A program made the position numbers and the translations under genes. A DNA stretch of 64,000 nucleotides from Phocoenobacter atlanticus subsp. cyclopteri (lineage in GTDB: Bacteria; Pseudomonadota; Gammaproteobacteria; Enterobacterales; Pasteurellaceae), in NCBI RefSeq assembly GCF_018343795.1, contig NZ_CP074346.1, positions 2,170,001 to 2,234,000 of the forward strand, in the 5' to 3' direction. Position 1 is the stretch's first letter. Every line of letters starts with the position of its first letter. The notes beneath the pieces are model-generated. The model worked only from the letters and a program-made list of their open reading frames with translations, searched no databases and had not been told where the DNA came from. This document shows positions 10,041-18,189 of the stretch, in pieces.

Positions 10041-10222
10041 TTTTTCCTTATTACTTAATGTAAAATTTTCATAAAATAAGTGTATATGAAACAAACTTTA
10101 AAACCAACTATTTTAGTCAGGTATTGATGCCTTTTTTCTTTTATAAAAAATTTTCATCAAAATACAGTAGTATTTCTCTGTCTTACCTTTATTCTAAAAC
10201 TTACTAATTAAAGGAGGTCTAT

Positions 10223-10621
10223 ATGATTACTCAACTGATTAACGAGGAACTGATTTTCTTGGTTCTAAAAGCAACCACAAAAGACGAGGTATTCCGTGAA
10301 TTAATAGAAAAACTTCATTCACAAGGAAAGCTAAAATATCCTGAACAGTTTTTAAAAGATGTTTATGCTCGTGAGCAAATAGATAATACTGGATTTGAAA
10401 ATGGTGTTGCAATGCCACACGCTAAAAGTACTGCAATTACTGAGCCTGCGGTCGTGGTAGGGATTAGCCGTAGTGGAATTGATTATGGTGCAGAAAATGG
10501 TGAATTATCTAAATTATTCTTTATGATTGCTTCACCAGAGAATGGTGCGGATCATCTATTGGTTGAACTTTCTTCTAAATTGATTGAAATACCCTTATAT
10601 AAAGTAACGTTATATTTCTAA
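10223..10621 (+). pseudogene. Truncated PTS fructose-type EIIA domain
   Basis: The first about 115 residues read as a fructose/mannitol-type EIIA phosphocarrier, with the phosphorylatable histidine in GVAMPHAKS (about residue 73) and the conserved LFFMIASPENGADHLLVELSSKL. After SKLIE the normal EIIA ending (about 30 more residues) is missing and is replaced by an unrelated IPLYKVTLYF tail. The last 12 bases overlap the 3' end of the convergent lyxK. A strong RBS (AAAGGAGGT) is kept. This looks like the left stump of a larger PTS gene (possibly a fused EIIABC) cut off by a deletion. A short functional EIIA is possible but less likely. Confidence 0.7.
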
Positions 10622-12061
10622 TTTCTGTAACAAACTCACTAATTTTTTATATTGTTGATATTTCGTTTGATAAGCATTGAAATTATCAGGATTAGGTTTG
10701 ACAATAATAGACTCTACAACTACTTCATTTACCCCTCCATTTTGTTGCATTGTCATCAATACCGCACCTAAACAACCCGTCTCTTCAATTTGAGGAATTT
10801 CTAAGGTTATTCCTGTTAAATCTGCTAACATTTGCATCCAAATATCTGATTTAGTAGGACCTCCCGTTACTCTTAAAACAGTCACATTTGGAAAACGTTG
10901 TAACATCTTTTCTAAATGATGCATTAAACTAAATAATACGCCTTCATAGATGCTTTGCAAAAGATGAAATTGGGTATGATAAGATTGTATACCATAAAAC
11001 CCTGCTTTCATTCCAAGCCCTGCATTTGAACCATACAGAAAAGGAATAAACAATACCGAACTGCTTGCTGGTGCTAACGTAGCAATACCTGCATTTATAT
11101 CCTCATAGCTAAGATTGCTCCATTGCTGTGTAAACCACTCTAAATTTCCTGCAGAAGTAGGACTTGCTTCGTGTACAATAAAAGACTGATGATCTGCATA
11201 ACGTCCATAGACAAAAGGTGAACTCTGTGAGTTATCAATATGAGAAGTAATACCGCTCACCACAGACCACGTGCCTAATACCACATTTAGCGTTGTTTCA
11301 TCATTCAAATTTGCACATAATGCCGTTGAGACAACATCAAACAATCCACCTACAACAGGAGTTCCAACCGCAAGTCCAGTTTGTTGAGAGGCTTTCTCTG
11401 TAACAGTTCCTGCTTGTTGGTTTGAAGCAATAATAGGAGGTAATGCATTGATAATTTCAGGAATACCCAGTAATTGTGCTAACTCAGGATCATAAGTTCC
11501 TGTGTTCATATTATACAAATTAGATTCTGAGATATTCGTTTCTTCGCAATAAAGTTGGTCAGTTAAGCAAAAGCGAAGATAATCGTGAGACATCAACAGA
11601 CTACCAATTTGATGATATCGCTTTGGCTCATTCTCTTTAATCCAACGAAGAATGGAAACAGGGTGTCCTGTCCATAATGTTTGACGGGTAATAGGATAGA
11701 GTTGTTGTGGAATACCTTCTTTTTGCCATTGTTTAACAATGTCTAAAGCCCGTTGGTCAGAAGAGAGAATAGCTCTTCCTAGTGGCTGATTATGTTTATC
11801 AAGTAAAAAAGCGCCTTTTCCTTGAGCTGAAATACCTACACCTTTAATTTTAGTCGAATCAATTTGAGATGTGTTGATTACTTGTTTTATCACATTTGCA
11901 CAACTTTCCCAGAGTGATGCCATATCTCGCTCTGCATAACCCTCTTTTTCACTAAGCACAGCAACATTTTCACGAATACAGCTATACATATTTAAGTTTT
12001 CATCAAATAGAGAGGCTTTAATAAAAGTGCCACCACAATCAATTCCCAAATAGTAACTCAT
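10610..12061 (-). CDS. lyxK: FGGY-family L-xylulose / 3-keto-L-gulonate kinase LyxK
   Basis: ATP-dependent kinase of 483 residues that follows E. coli LyxK along its whole length. Shared blocks include GIDCGGTFIKASL (N-terminal phosphate-binding loop), GVGISAQGKGAFLLDK, TRQTLWTGHPVSILRW, NISESNLYNM, GGLFDVVSTALCA (catalytic aspartate), FIVHEASPTSAGNLEWF and LRVTGGPTKSDIWMQMLADLTG. In E. coli it phosphorylates L-xylulose and also 3-keto-L-gulonate in the yia-sgb pathway. Here it is the last gene of the diketogulonate operon, and its 3' end runs into a PTS fragment. The downstream sgbH, sgbU and sgbE genes are absent from this place. Confidence 0.93.
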   Translation of the reverse strand: MSYYLGIDCGGTFIKASLFDENLNMYSCIRENVAVLSEKEGYAERDMASLWESCANVIKQVINTSQIDSTKIKGVGISAQGKGAFLLDKHNQPLGRAILSSDQRALDIVKQWQKEGIPQQLYPITRQTLWTGHPVSILRWIKENEPKRYHQIGSLLMSHDYLRFCLTDQLYCEETNISESNLYNMNTGTYDPELAQLLGIPEIINALPPIIASNQQAGTVTEKASQQTGLAVGTPVVGGLFDVVSTALCANLNDETTLNVVLGTWSVVSGITSHIDNSQSSPFVYGRYADHQSFIVHEASPTSAGNLEWFTQQWSNLSYEDINAGIATLAPASSSVLFIPFLYGSNAGLGMKAGFYGIQSYHTQFHLLQSIYEGVLFSLMHHLEKMLQRFPNVTVLRVTGGPTKSDIWMQMLADLTGITLEIPQIEETGCLGAVLMTMQQNGGVNEVVVESIIVKPNPDNFNAYQTKYQQYKKLVSLLQKLEI

Positions 12062-12091
12062 TATATACCCTTAATAATACTTGCTTACTAG

Positions 12092-12141
12092 GCGGTCAGA
12101 TTTTACTAAACATTTGCAAATTTTAAATAGAATCTAACCGC
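12092..12141. terminator. Inverted uptake-signal pair between yiaO and lyxK
   Basis: GCGGTCAGATTTTA (12092-12105) pairs with TAGAATCTAACCGC (12128-12141) with two mismatches across a 22-base loop. Paired uptake signals often serve as hairpin terminators in this family. Here it lies inside the operon, so it would lower lyxK expression relative to yiaO. Confidence 0.5.
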
Positions 12142-12160
12142 TTATTTAGTTTACTAGATT

Positions 12161-13144
12161 TTATTTCGCTAATGCATCAATCTGTTTTACTAATTCATCG
12201 CCATTTTTATCAATAAATGCTTTACGCACTTCTTTTTCAATTGCTGCTTTAAATGGTTTAGTATCAACTTGTTCAAGTACTTTAATACCTTCTTTCTGCA
12301 TTTTAGCAATAATGTCTTTCTCATTTTTTTCATTCAACTGACGTTGATAATTCCCTGCCTCTTGTGCTGATTCAACCAAGGCTTTTTGTACTGCTGGAGA
12401 AAGTGTATCAAATTTTGCTTTATTCATTACAACGATAAGAGGTGTATAACCGTGATTAGTTAAACTTAAATATTTTTGTACTTCATAAAGTTTTGCCGAC
12501 CATACAATACCTACAGGGTGTTCTTGGGCATCAACTGCTTTTGTTTCTAATGCAGTATAAAGCTCTGATAATGGCATTGGAACAGGATTTGCTCCTAGTA
12601 ATGAAAATGCTTGAATATACATAGGATTCTGGTTTGTACGTACTTTTAATCCCTTAATATCATCAGGTGTTTTGACTGGATGTTTGGAATTGGTAAAAGA
12701 TCTAAAGCCAACATCCCAAAAAGCGAGACCTTTTAAGCCTTTATCTTCTAATGATTTTAATAGTTTTTGACCAATTTCACCGTCTAATACTTTATAAACG
12801 TGTTCACGATTCTGGAAAATAAACGGGATATCAATCACATTTAATTTAGGTTCTAAACCTGAAAAGTTAGGTGAACCTGACATTTCTAAATCAATGGTAC
12901 CACCACGAACAGCAGAAATCATTGTTTGTGCATTCCCTAACGTGCTATCAGGGAAAAGGCTCAATTTTAGTTCTCCTTTTGTTTTTTCTTTTAGTAACTT
13001 ATTAAATTTTTTGGCTGCAATATGTTGAGTATCACTACGAGGCGCTTCATAGCCAAAACGCAGTGATGTTGTTGCCATTGTATTACTGGCTAAAAATAGG
13101 CTAATAACAGTTGCTGATATTGCTTTTAACGTTAAATGTTTCAT
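12161..13144 (-). CDS. yiaO: 2,3-diketo-L-gulonate TRAP transporter, solute-binding protein YiaO
   Basis: Periplasmic DctP-family binding protein. The ATG at 13144 follows AAGGAG with six bases of spacing and gives 327 residues (E. coli YiaO 328); the longer frame to 13174 lacks support. A signal peptide covers about residues 1-24 (hydrophobic run then NTMATT). Typical DctP features follow: LRFGYEAPRSDTQHIAAKKF, VKTPDDIKGLKVRTNQNP with the substrate-carboxylate arginine, and ETKAVDAQEHPVGI. It lies directly behind yiaN and yiaM, completing a tripartite TRAP importer. Substrate is inferred from the operon. Confidence 0.92.
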   Translation of the reverse strand: MKHLTLKAISATVISLFLASNTMATTSLRFGYEAPRSDTQHIAAKKFNKLLKEKTKGELKLSLFPDSTLGNAQTMISAVRGGTIDLEMSGSPNFSGLEPKLNVIDIPFIFQNREHVYKVLDGEIGQKLLKSLEDKGLKGLAFWDVGFRSFTNSKHPVKTPDDIKGLKVRTNQNPMYIQAFSLLGANPVPMPLSELYTALETKAVDAQEHPVGIVWSAKLYEVQKYLSLTNHGYTPLIVVMNKAKFDTLSPAVQKALVESAQEAGNYQRQLNEKNEKDIIAKMQKEGIKVLEQVDTKPFKAAIEKEVRKAFIDKNGDELVKQIDALAK

Positions 13145-13175
13145 TTGTAACTCCTTAATAAAGTTTTGAGACAAC

Positions 13176-14453
13176 TTATTTTATCCAATTAAATGGGATT
13201 AAAATGAGTTCAGGTACGAAGATAAAAATAAACAGTAAGATGATCATCATAAATAGATAAGGAAGTATTCCTTTTGCCATCTTATCGAAAGGTAGTTTAG
13301 ATACACCAGTAATGACATTGAGTACATTGCCTACAGGTGGTGTAATTAAACCGATAGACGTGTTAAGAATAAACAACACTCCAAAATACACAGGATCAAT
13401 GCCAGCTTCCTCTACTAATGGCATTAAAACAGGGGTTAGAATTAACACGGTTGGTGTTAAATCCATTACCATTCCTATCACAAAGACCATTAACATAATG
13501 ACAATTAATAATGTTGTTGGGGTTTCTAATAATGGTTCGAGTAATTCGGTCATCATTTGAGGCAGTTCTGCAATAGTAATCAACCAACCCGTCACTTGTG
13601 CAGCTGCAACAAGAAACATCACTACTGCCGTCGTTTTTCCAGCACTGAGTAAAACTCCATAAAGCTGAGAGACTTTTAATTCTCGATAAACAAAAAGAGA
13701 AATGAACAAGGCATAAAACGTAGCAACAACACCTGCTTCTGTTGGAGTAAAAATACCTAATCGGAAACCACCTATAATGATCACAGGAAGTAATAACGCC
13801 CAAATACTACTCTTAAATGAATCACGAATTTCTTGCTTAGTCGCCTTAGAAAAAGTCATTAAATTCAGGTGTTTTGCTTGCCACCACCATAATACTCCCA
13901 GACAAACTCCCATTAAAATTCCAGGAAAAATACCTGCTAAAAAGAGCTTAGTAATTGACACACCACTGGTGACACCAAAAATAATAAAAGGAATGGATGG
14001 CGGAATAATAGGTGCAATAATACCTGCTGTACCAATTAAACCAGCAGAACGCTCCATCGGATAGCCTGTCGTTTTCATCATTGGCAATAACATCGCTGCC
14101 ACTGCTGCTGTATCAGCTACGGCTGAGCCTGATAAACTTGCCATAATCATCGCTGCCATAATAGCAACAAAGCCCAATCCACCTTGTTTATGTCCAACTA
14201 ATTTCATTGGCAAATCAATAATTCGTTTAGATAGCCCTCCTTCATTCATTATTTCTCCTGCAAGTACAAAGAAAGGAATTGCAAGTAATGAAAAGCTATT
14301 TGCACCACTGACTAACTGTTGGGCAAGAATTTGTGGATCGAATAAATCCAAATGAAGCATTAATGCCACACCACAAAGAATAAGTGAGAATGCAACAGGA
14401 ATGCCTAAAATAATTGCACCAAGTAAGACTAAAAGGAAAATAATTACGGTCAT
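13176..14453 (-). CDS. yiaN: 2,3-diketo-L-gulonate TRAP transporter, large permease YiaN
   Basis: DctM-type inner-membrane protein with about 12 membrane segments. The ATG at 14453 overlaps the yiaM stop by one base (TAATG) and gives 425 residues, the length of E. coli YiaN; the longer frame to 14540 is spurious. Conserved blocks are SFSLLAIPFFVLAGEIMN, ASLSGSAVADTAAVA, GIIAPIIPPSIPFIIFG, GFRLGIFTPTEAGVVA and DLTPTVLILTPVLMPLV. It forms the sodium-coupled channel with YiaM. Confidence 0.93.
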   Translation of the reverse strand: MTVIIFLLVLLGAIILGIPVAFSLILCGVALMLHLDLFDPQILAQQLVSGANSFSLLAIPFFVLAGEIMNEGGLSKRIIDLPMKLVGHKQGGLGFVAIMAAMIMASLSGSAVADTAAVAAMLLPMMKTTGYPMERSAGLIGTAGIIAPIIPPSIPFIIFGVTSGVSITKLFLAGIFPGILMGVCLGVLWWWQAKHLNLMTFSKATKQEIRDSFKSSIWALLLPVIIIGGFRLGIFTPTEAGVVATFYALFISLFVYRELKVSQLYGVLLSAGKTTAVVMFLVAAAQVTGWLITIAELPQMMTELLEPLLETPTTLLIVIMLMVFVIGMVMDLTPTVLILTPVLMPLVEEAGIDPVYFGVLFILNTSIGLITPPVGNVLNVITGVSKLPFDKMAKGILPYLFMMIILLFIFIFVPELILIPFNWIK

Positions 14454-14935
14454 TATTTTTCTCCTCTTATTAACACTATTGATGTGGCAACCAATCGAAT
14501 AATAAGTAACAATCCTATAGCAACACTTGCAACTACACACGCAAAGAAATTGACCCCAGTTGGAATACCAGAAATCGGAGCCATATTGCTAAGATTAAGT
14601 TTAAACTGAGACCAAGCACCAAGTAACATCAAATAGCAACAAAACAGCATTAACCCATCAGTCAATAAATGAAGAATATGTTTTTTAATGGGTGACAGCT
14701 TATCCACAAAAAGGGTTACTTTAACATGTTGATTATCATTAAAAGCAAGGATTGCCCCTAGAAAAGTTAACCAAATAAACAAGTAACGTGAGACTTCTTC
14801 CGTAATATTGATACTACTGTTAAAGCCATAACGCAGTACGACATTAAGAAAAACAAGCAGTGCCATTACTCCCAAAATAGTAACAACCAATATCTCAATG
14901 GTTTTTGTGGCAAAATTTGAATAACGTTTCATCAT
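14453..14935 (-). CDS. yiaM: 2,3-diketo-L-gulonate TRAP transporter, small permease YiaM
   Basis: DctQ-type four-helix membrane protein of 160 residues. The pattern VVLRYGFNSSINITEEVSRYLFIWLTFLGA (about residues 32-61) is the DctQ hallmark. It is translationally coupled to yiaN (one-base overlap) and lies 15 bases downstream of the SMP-30 gene, so the TRAP genes are co-transcribed with the ABC and lactonase genes. Confidence 0.92.
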   Translation of the reverse strand: MMKRYSNFATKTIEILVVTILGVMALLVFLNVVLRYGFNSSINITEEVSRYLFIWLTFLGAILAFNDNQHVKVTLFVDKLSPIKKHILHLLTDGLMLFCCYLMLLGAWSQFKLNLSNMAPISGIPTGVNFFACVVASVAIGLLLIIRLVATSIVLIRGEK

Positions 14936-14950
14936 ACTTCCCTTGTTCTA

Positions 14951-15835
14951 TTAGTTTATTTTTAAACGATACAAACTATTAGTGGCAGTAATAAAAAGTG
15001 TTTTTTGATTATCTCCAAAAGTAATATTTGAAGTACATTTCCCAATAATAATTCGTCCTAAAATTGTGCCATCACTAAGTAATACAACAATACCATTCTC
15101 ACAACTACAGTAGATAACATCTTGATTATCAATACAGAAACCATCAGGAATACCTGGGTTAATTTCAGCAATATTCCGTCGGTTAGTTAAAAACTTTCCT
15201 TCAACGTCAAAAGCAACAATATGGTGCAAGCCTCCTTTTTTAAACTCTACAATTGACATATAAGCTACAAATAATTGCTTCTCATCTGTAGAAAAAGCTA
15301 ATCCATTTGGACGCATTACATTAAAAGTCGCAATATTAAGATCCTTTGTTTTTGGATCAAAACAATAAACATAGCACCCAATAATTTCACTCGCTGATTT
15401 TTTCCCCTCCTCATCACTTAAGATGCCATAAGGTGGATCAGTAAACCAAATAGTGCCATCAGATTTAACTACCACATCATTTGGGGAATTTAGTTGCTTA
15501 CCTTCTAAATTATCTATTAATAATTCAAAATAACCATTAACATCTGTACGGCTGACACCTCTACGTTTATGCTCACAAGTAATTAAATTACCACTCAAGT
15601 CAATAGCATTCCCATTCGCATAATGTGATGGCTGACGAAAAATTTGCGTACCATTACTCTCACTCCATTGATACATAATATTCCCTTTTACATCACTAAA
15701 AGTAAGAGTTTGAGTATCTTTATTCCATGCAGGTCCTTCAGCCCAAATTGCTTGATCAAAAAGTTCATCCAATTCAAAGGCATTCCCTACTAATTGTTTA
15801 AAACGAGGATCATAACGTTCAATTTTTAATGACAT
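14951..15835 (-). CDS. SMP-30/gluconolactonase-family sugar lactone hydrolase
   Basis: Predicted six-bladed beta-propeller lactonase of 294 residues. Metal-ligand positions typical of the SMP-30/regucalcin family are visible: glutamate in AIWAEGPAW, asparagine in LNSPNDVVVKSDGTIWFTDPPYG, and aspartate in GIPDGFCIDNQ. The start at 15835 is the second of two tandem ATGs; it sits 5 bases from AGGAG, whereas the first is only 2 bases away. Placed between an ABC sugar importer and YiaMNO, it may open a sugar-acid lactone before DlgD acts; this is inference. E. coli yia has no such gene. No signal peptide is seen, so it acts in the cytoplasm. Confidence 0.82.
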   Translation of the reverse strand: MSLKIERYDPRFKQLVGNAFELDELFDQAIWAEGPAWNKDTQTLTFSDVKGNIMYQWSESNGTQIFRQPSHYANGNAIDLSGNLITCEHKRRGVSRTDVNGYFELLIDNLEGKQLNSPNDVVVKSDGTIWFTDPPYGILSDEEGKKSASEIIGCYVYCFDPKTKDLNIATFNVMRPNGLAFSTDEKQLFVAYMSIVEFKKGGLHHIVAFDVEGKFLTNRRNIAEINPGIPDGFCIDNQDVIYCSCENGIVVLLSDGTILGRIIIGKCTSNITFGDNQKTLFITATNSLYRLKIN

Positions 15836-15914
15836 CATCACTCCTAAGATACTTACTTTCTGAAATTTACTTTTTGTAAAACATATTAGAAATCTCACCG
15901 CTTATTAAAGTTAG

Positions 15915-15947
15915 TTACCCCAAAAGTAATTTCTCCTCTTGGGGTAA
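15915..15947 (-). promoter_or_regulatory. Intercistronic hairpin after the ABC binding-protein gene
   Basis: TTACCCCAA (15915-15923) pairs with TTGGGGTAA (15939-15947). It lies between the sugar-binding-protein gene and the lactonase gene. There is no T-run on the minus side, so it fits an mRNA-stabilising or attenuating hairpin that keeps the binding protein abundant. Confidence 0.5.
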
Positions 15948-15955
15948 TTAAAATT

Positions 15956-17059
15956 TTATTTCAATCCCCAAATAGTTTGATATGCTTCTTTATAACCATT
16001 TTGAGGGTCATATAAATTCTTCTCACCACCATCAAACTGTACATTCTCTTTAATCACTAGATGAGGAGGGGTGACATAACCTGACGGTTTTTGATTAGAA
16101 AAAGCACGGTTTAATTCGTCTACGAGCTGCCAACCATGTAAATTTAATGGTTCAGGTACAGTTGCAAACTGATGGTCATCTTTTTTGATACGCTGATAGG
16201 CTGTTACAGAACCATCACCTGCTGAAATATTATATGGTTTATCACCAGTTTTAGCAGAGCGTAAAGAAGGTGCCATAAAATCAAAATAGAGATCATTTAT
16301 AGCTAACGTATAATCCAACTTATCACCATATTTTTGAAGTAAACTAAAAGTTAAACTTGGCATACGGCTTGACGTATCCGCTAACGGTGTATCAATAAAT
16401 TCTAATACTTTACACTCTTTACATTTTTCTATAACAGATTTCATTACATTTGCTTTATGAAGTGCTATTTCATAGAGAGAATCCGTTAAGATAACCACGC
16501 TTGCTTTTCCATTTGATTTTGCAACAGCAAGTAATGCGGATAACTCTGCGATTTCATCTGAATTAGAGGTAACATTATAGAAAATATTATATTTCTCATC
16601 AGGACCTGGATTTGGTGTTGCATGCCAAGAAACTAATTTAATCCCATATTTTTGTGCTTTACGAAGAGGCATTTTTGCCACATTTGGATTCCAACCACCA
16701 ATAACTATTGCATCTGGCGTACGTGCAATTGCTTGGTTAAGTGCGGATAATTGGTTATTCACCGAACCTGCACCATCAAGAATGTCAAGTTTCCACCCAG
16801 CTATTTTAGAGGCTTCTTTCATTCCATCTACTACACCTAAAACGCCGCCATTTTTCATATCAGAAGCGATAAAAATAATGTGTTTTTCTTTTTGAATTTT
16901 AGGTCCTGTTTTTGGGCCATTCCATTTAGTTTGTTGTGCTGTTGCTGCTTCCACTCGCTGTTTTGCATTTTCAAGGAAAGTTTCATTTGCAATAGCATTT
17001 GTTGTAAACGTTGCCATTGTTAACATAGCAAGTGCTGTTAATGTTGATCTTAATTTCAT
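15956..17059 (-). CDS. Sugar ABC transporter substrate-binding protein
   Basis: Periplasmic binding protein of 367 residues, related to the ribose/galactose-binding type (Peripla_BP_4). A signal peptide covers residues 1-24 (MKLRSTLTALAML ... NAIANE). After a linker, two lobes follow: HIIFIASDMKNGGVLGVVDGMKEASKIAGW starts lobe 1, with the sugar-binding segments DGAGSVNNQLSALNQAI and DAIVIGGWNP. A CKECK segment at about residue 215 could form a disulfide. It is the first member of an SBP-permease-ATPase set read from high to low coordinate as ATPase, permease, SBP. The sugar is unknown; the operon suggests an acid sugar or its lactone. Confidence 0.85.
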   Translation of the reverse strand: MKLRSTLTALAMLTMATFTTNAIANETFLENAKQRVEAATAQQTKWNGPKTGPKIQKEKHIIFIASDMKNGGVLGVVDGMKEASKIAGWKLDILDGAGSVNNQLSALNQAIARTPDAIVIGGWNPNVAKMPLRKAQKYGIKLVSWHATPNPGPDEKYNIFYNVTSNSDEIAELSALLAVAKSNGKASVVILTDSLYEIALHKANVMKSVIEKCKECKVLEFIDTPLADTSSRMPSLTFSLLQKYGDKLDYTLAINDLYFDFMAPSLRSAKTGDKPYNISAGDGSVTAYQRIKKDDHQFATVPEPLNLHGWQLVDELNRAFSNQKPSGYVTPPHLVIKENVQFDGGEKNLYDPQNGYKEAYQTIWGLK

Positions 17060-17121
17060 AAATAACTCCTACTTTGAGTAATATTGTTTATATTCCATCA
17101 CTTATAGAATATTCTTTACAA

Positions 17122-18168
17122 CTACTTTGTTGATTTCTTTTGAATTGATTTCTGATTTAATAACCGTTTACGTTGAGCATAACCAGCAATCGTAATGGAT
17201 AATAGTAATGTTGTTCCATTGAATAATGGTTCAACCCAAAATGCACCACCAAATTGTTGAATACCTGAGATACCGATTGCAAGAATAGCAATCCCTACTA
17301 CACTTCCCCATACATTAATGCGTCCAGGACGAATAGTCGTACTTCCTAAAAAAGCCCCCACTAAAGCGGGTAATAAATAATCCATTCCAACACTTGCTTG
17401 TCCTACACCTTGTTGTGCCGCAATTAATACTCCAGTAAAAGCAGTGATGACACTAGATACAACGAAAGGGACAATTGTGTATTTCTTAATATTAATACCA
17501 TTCAGATTCGCTGCAGCTGGATTTGCTCCTACTGCATACATACAACGTCCAGTTGGGGTGTGTTCTGTGACAAGCCACATAATGATTGCAACAGCTAATA
17601 CATAAAAAGCAGAAATAGGAATACCCAAAATTTCAGTGCTATTTATTGCATAAAATCCATCTGGTAAATCACCGACAATTTGTCGTCCACCTGAATGCCA
17701 TAATGCAACAGCATACAGTACTGTTCCAGAACCTAACGTTGCCACAAAGCTATCAATATCCGCCAAAGCAACCAAAATACCATTAAATAAACCATATAAT
17801 GCTGCAATGATAAGAACAATAAGCATAGCAACTGGCCACGAAAATCCATATTGAACTTGTAACGTAATGACTAAGATGTGCCATAACACAATTCCAAAAC
17901 CGACATTTAAATCTATTTTTCCCACAATCATTGTTGTGGTTGCTGCAAGTGCAAGCAATGCGATTTTAGACTTACTTTCTAATATGGCATTAACTGTTAG
18001 CATTGAAGCAAAAGATTCAGTAGTAAGAGAAAAAATAACTATCAATAAAATACATAAAAATAATAAACCGTAACGAGTTATCATCTGAGATGACCATGCA
18101 ATAAAGCCATCTCTAGCAATAGACACTGGTTGTTCTAGGGCAGTTGATTTAACACTTGTTTGAGCCAT
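17122..18168 (-). CDS. Ribose-type ABC transporter permease
   Basis: RbsC-family inner-membrane permease of 348 residues with 8-10 hydrophobic segments. Family motifs include MIVGKIDLNVG (about residue 80), LFNGILVALADIDSFVATLGSGTVLYA and PTGRCMYAVGANPAAANLNGINIKKY, which contains the cytoplasmic coupling loop. A long hydrophilic N-terminus of about 28 residues precedes helix 1. It lies 21 bases after the ATPase gene. Confidence 0.87.
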   Translation of the reverse strand: MAQTSVKSTALEQPVSIARDGFIAWSSQMITRYGLLFLCILLIVIFSLTTESFASMLTVNAILESKSKIALLALAATTTMIVGKIDLNVGFGIVLWHILVITLQVQYGFSWPVAMLIVLIIAALYGLFNGILVALADIDSFVATLGSGTVLYAVALWHSGGRQIVGDLPDGFYAINSTEILGIPISAFYVLAVAIIMWLVTEHTPTGRCMYAVGANPAAANLNGINIKKYTIVPFVVSSVITAFTGVLIAAQQGVGQASVGMDYLLPALVGAFLGSTTIRPGRINVWGSVVGIAILAIGISGIQQFGGAFWVEPLFNGTTLLLSITIAGYAQRKRLLNQKSIQKKSTK

Positions 18169-18189
18169 AATAACCTCTTATAAATTTAA

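Noticed and set aside
9177-10094. Longer TehB start at 10094
   Set aside because: The extra 18 residues show no similarity and the good RBS lies before the internal ATG at 10040.
13396-13803. 135-codon minus-strand frame inside yiaN
   Set aside because: Out-of-frame shadow of the well-supported yiaN gene; serine- and cysteine-rich nonsense composition.
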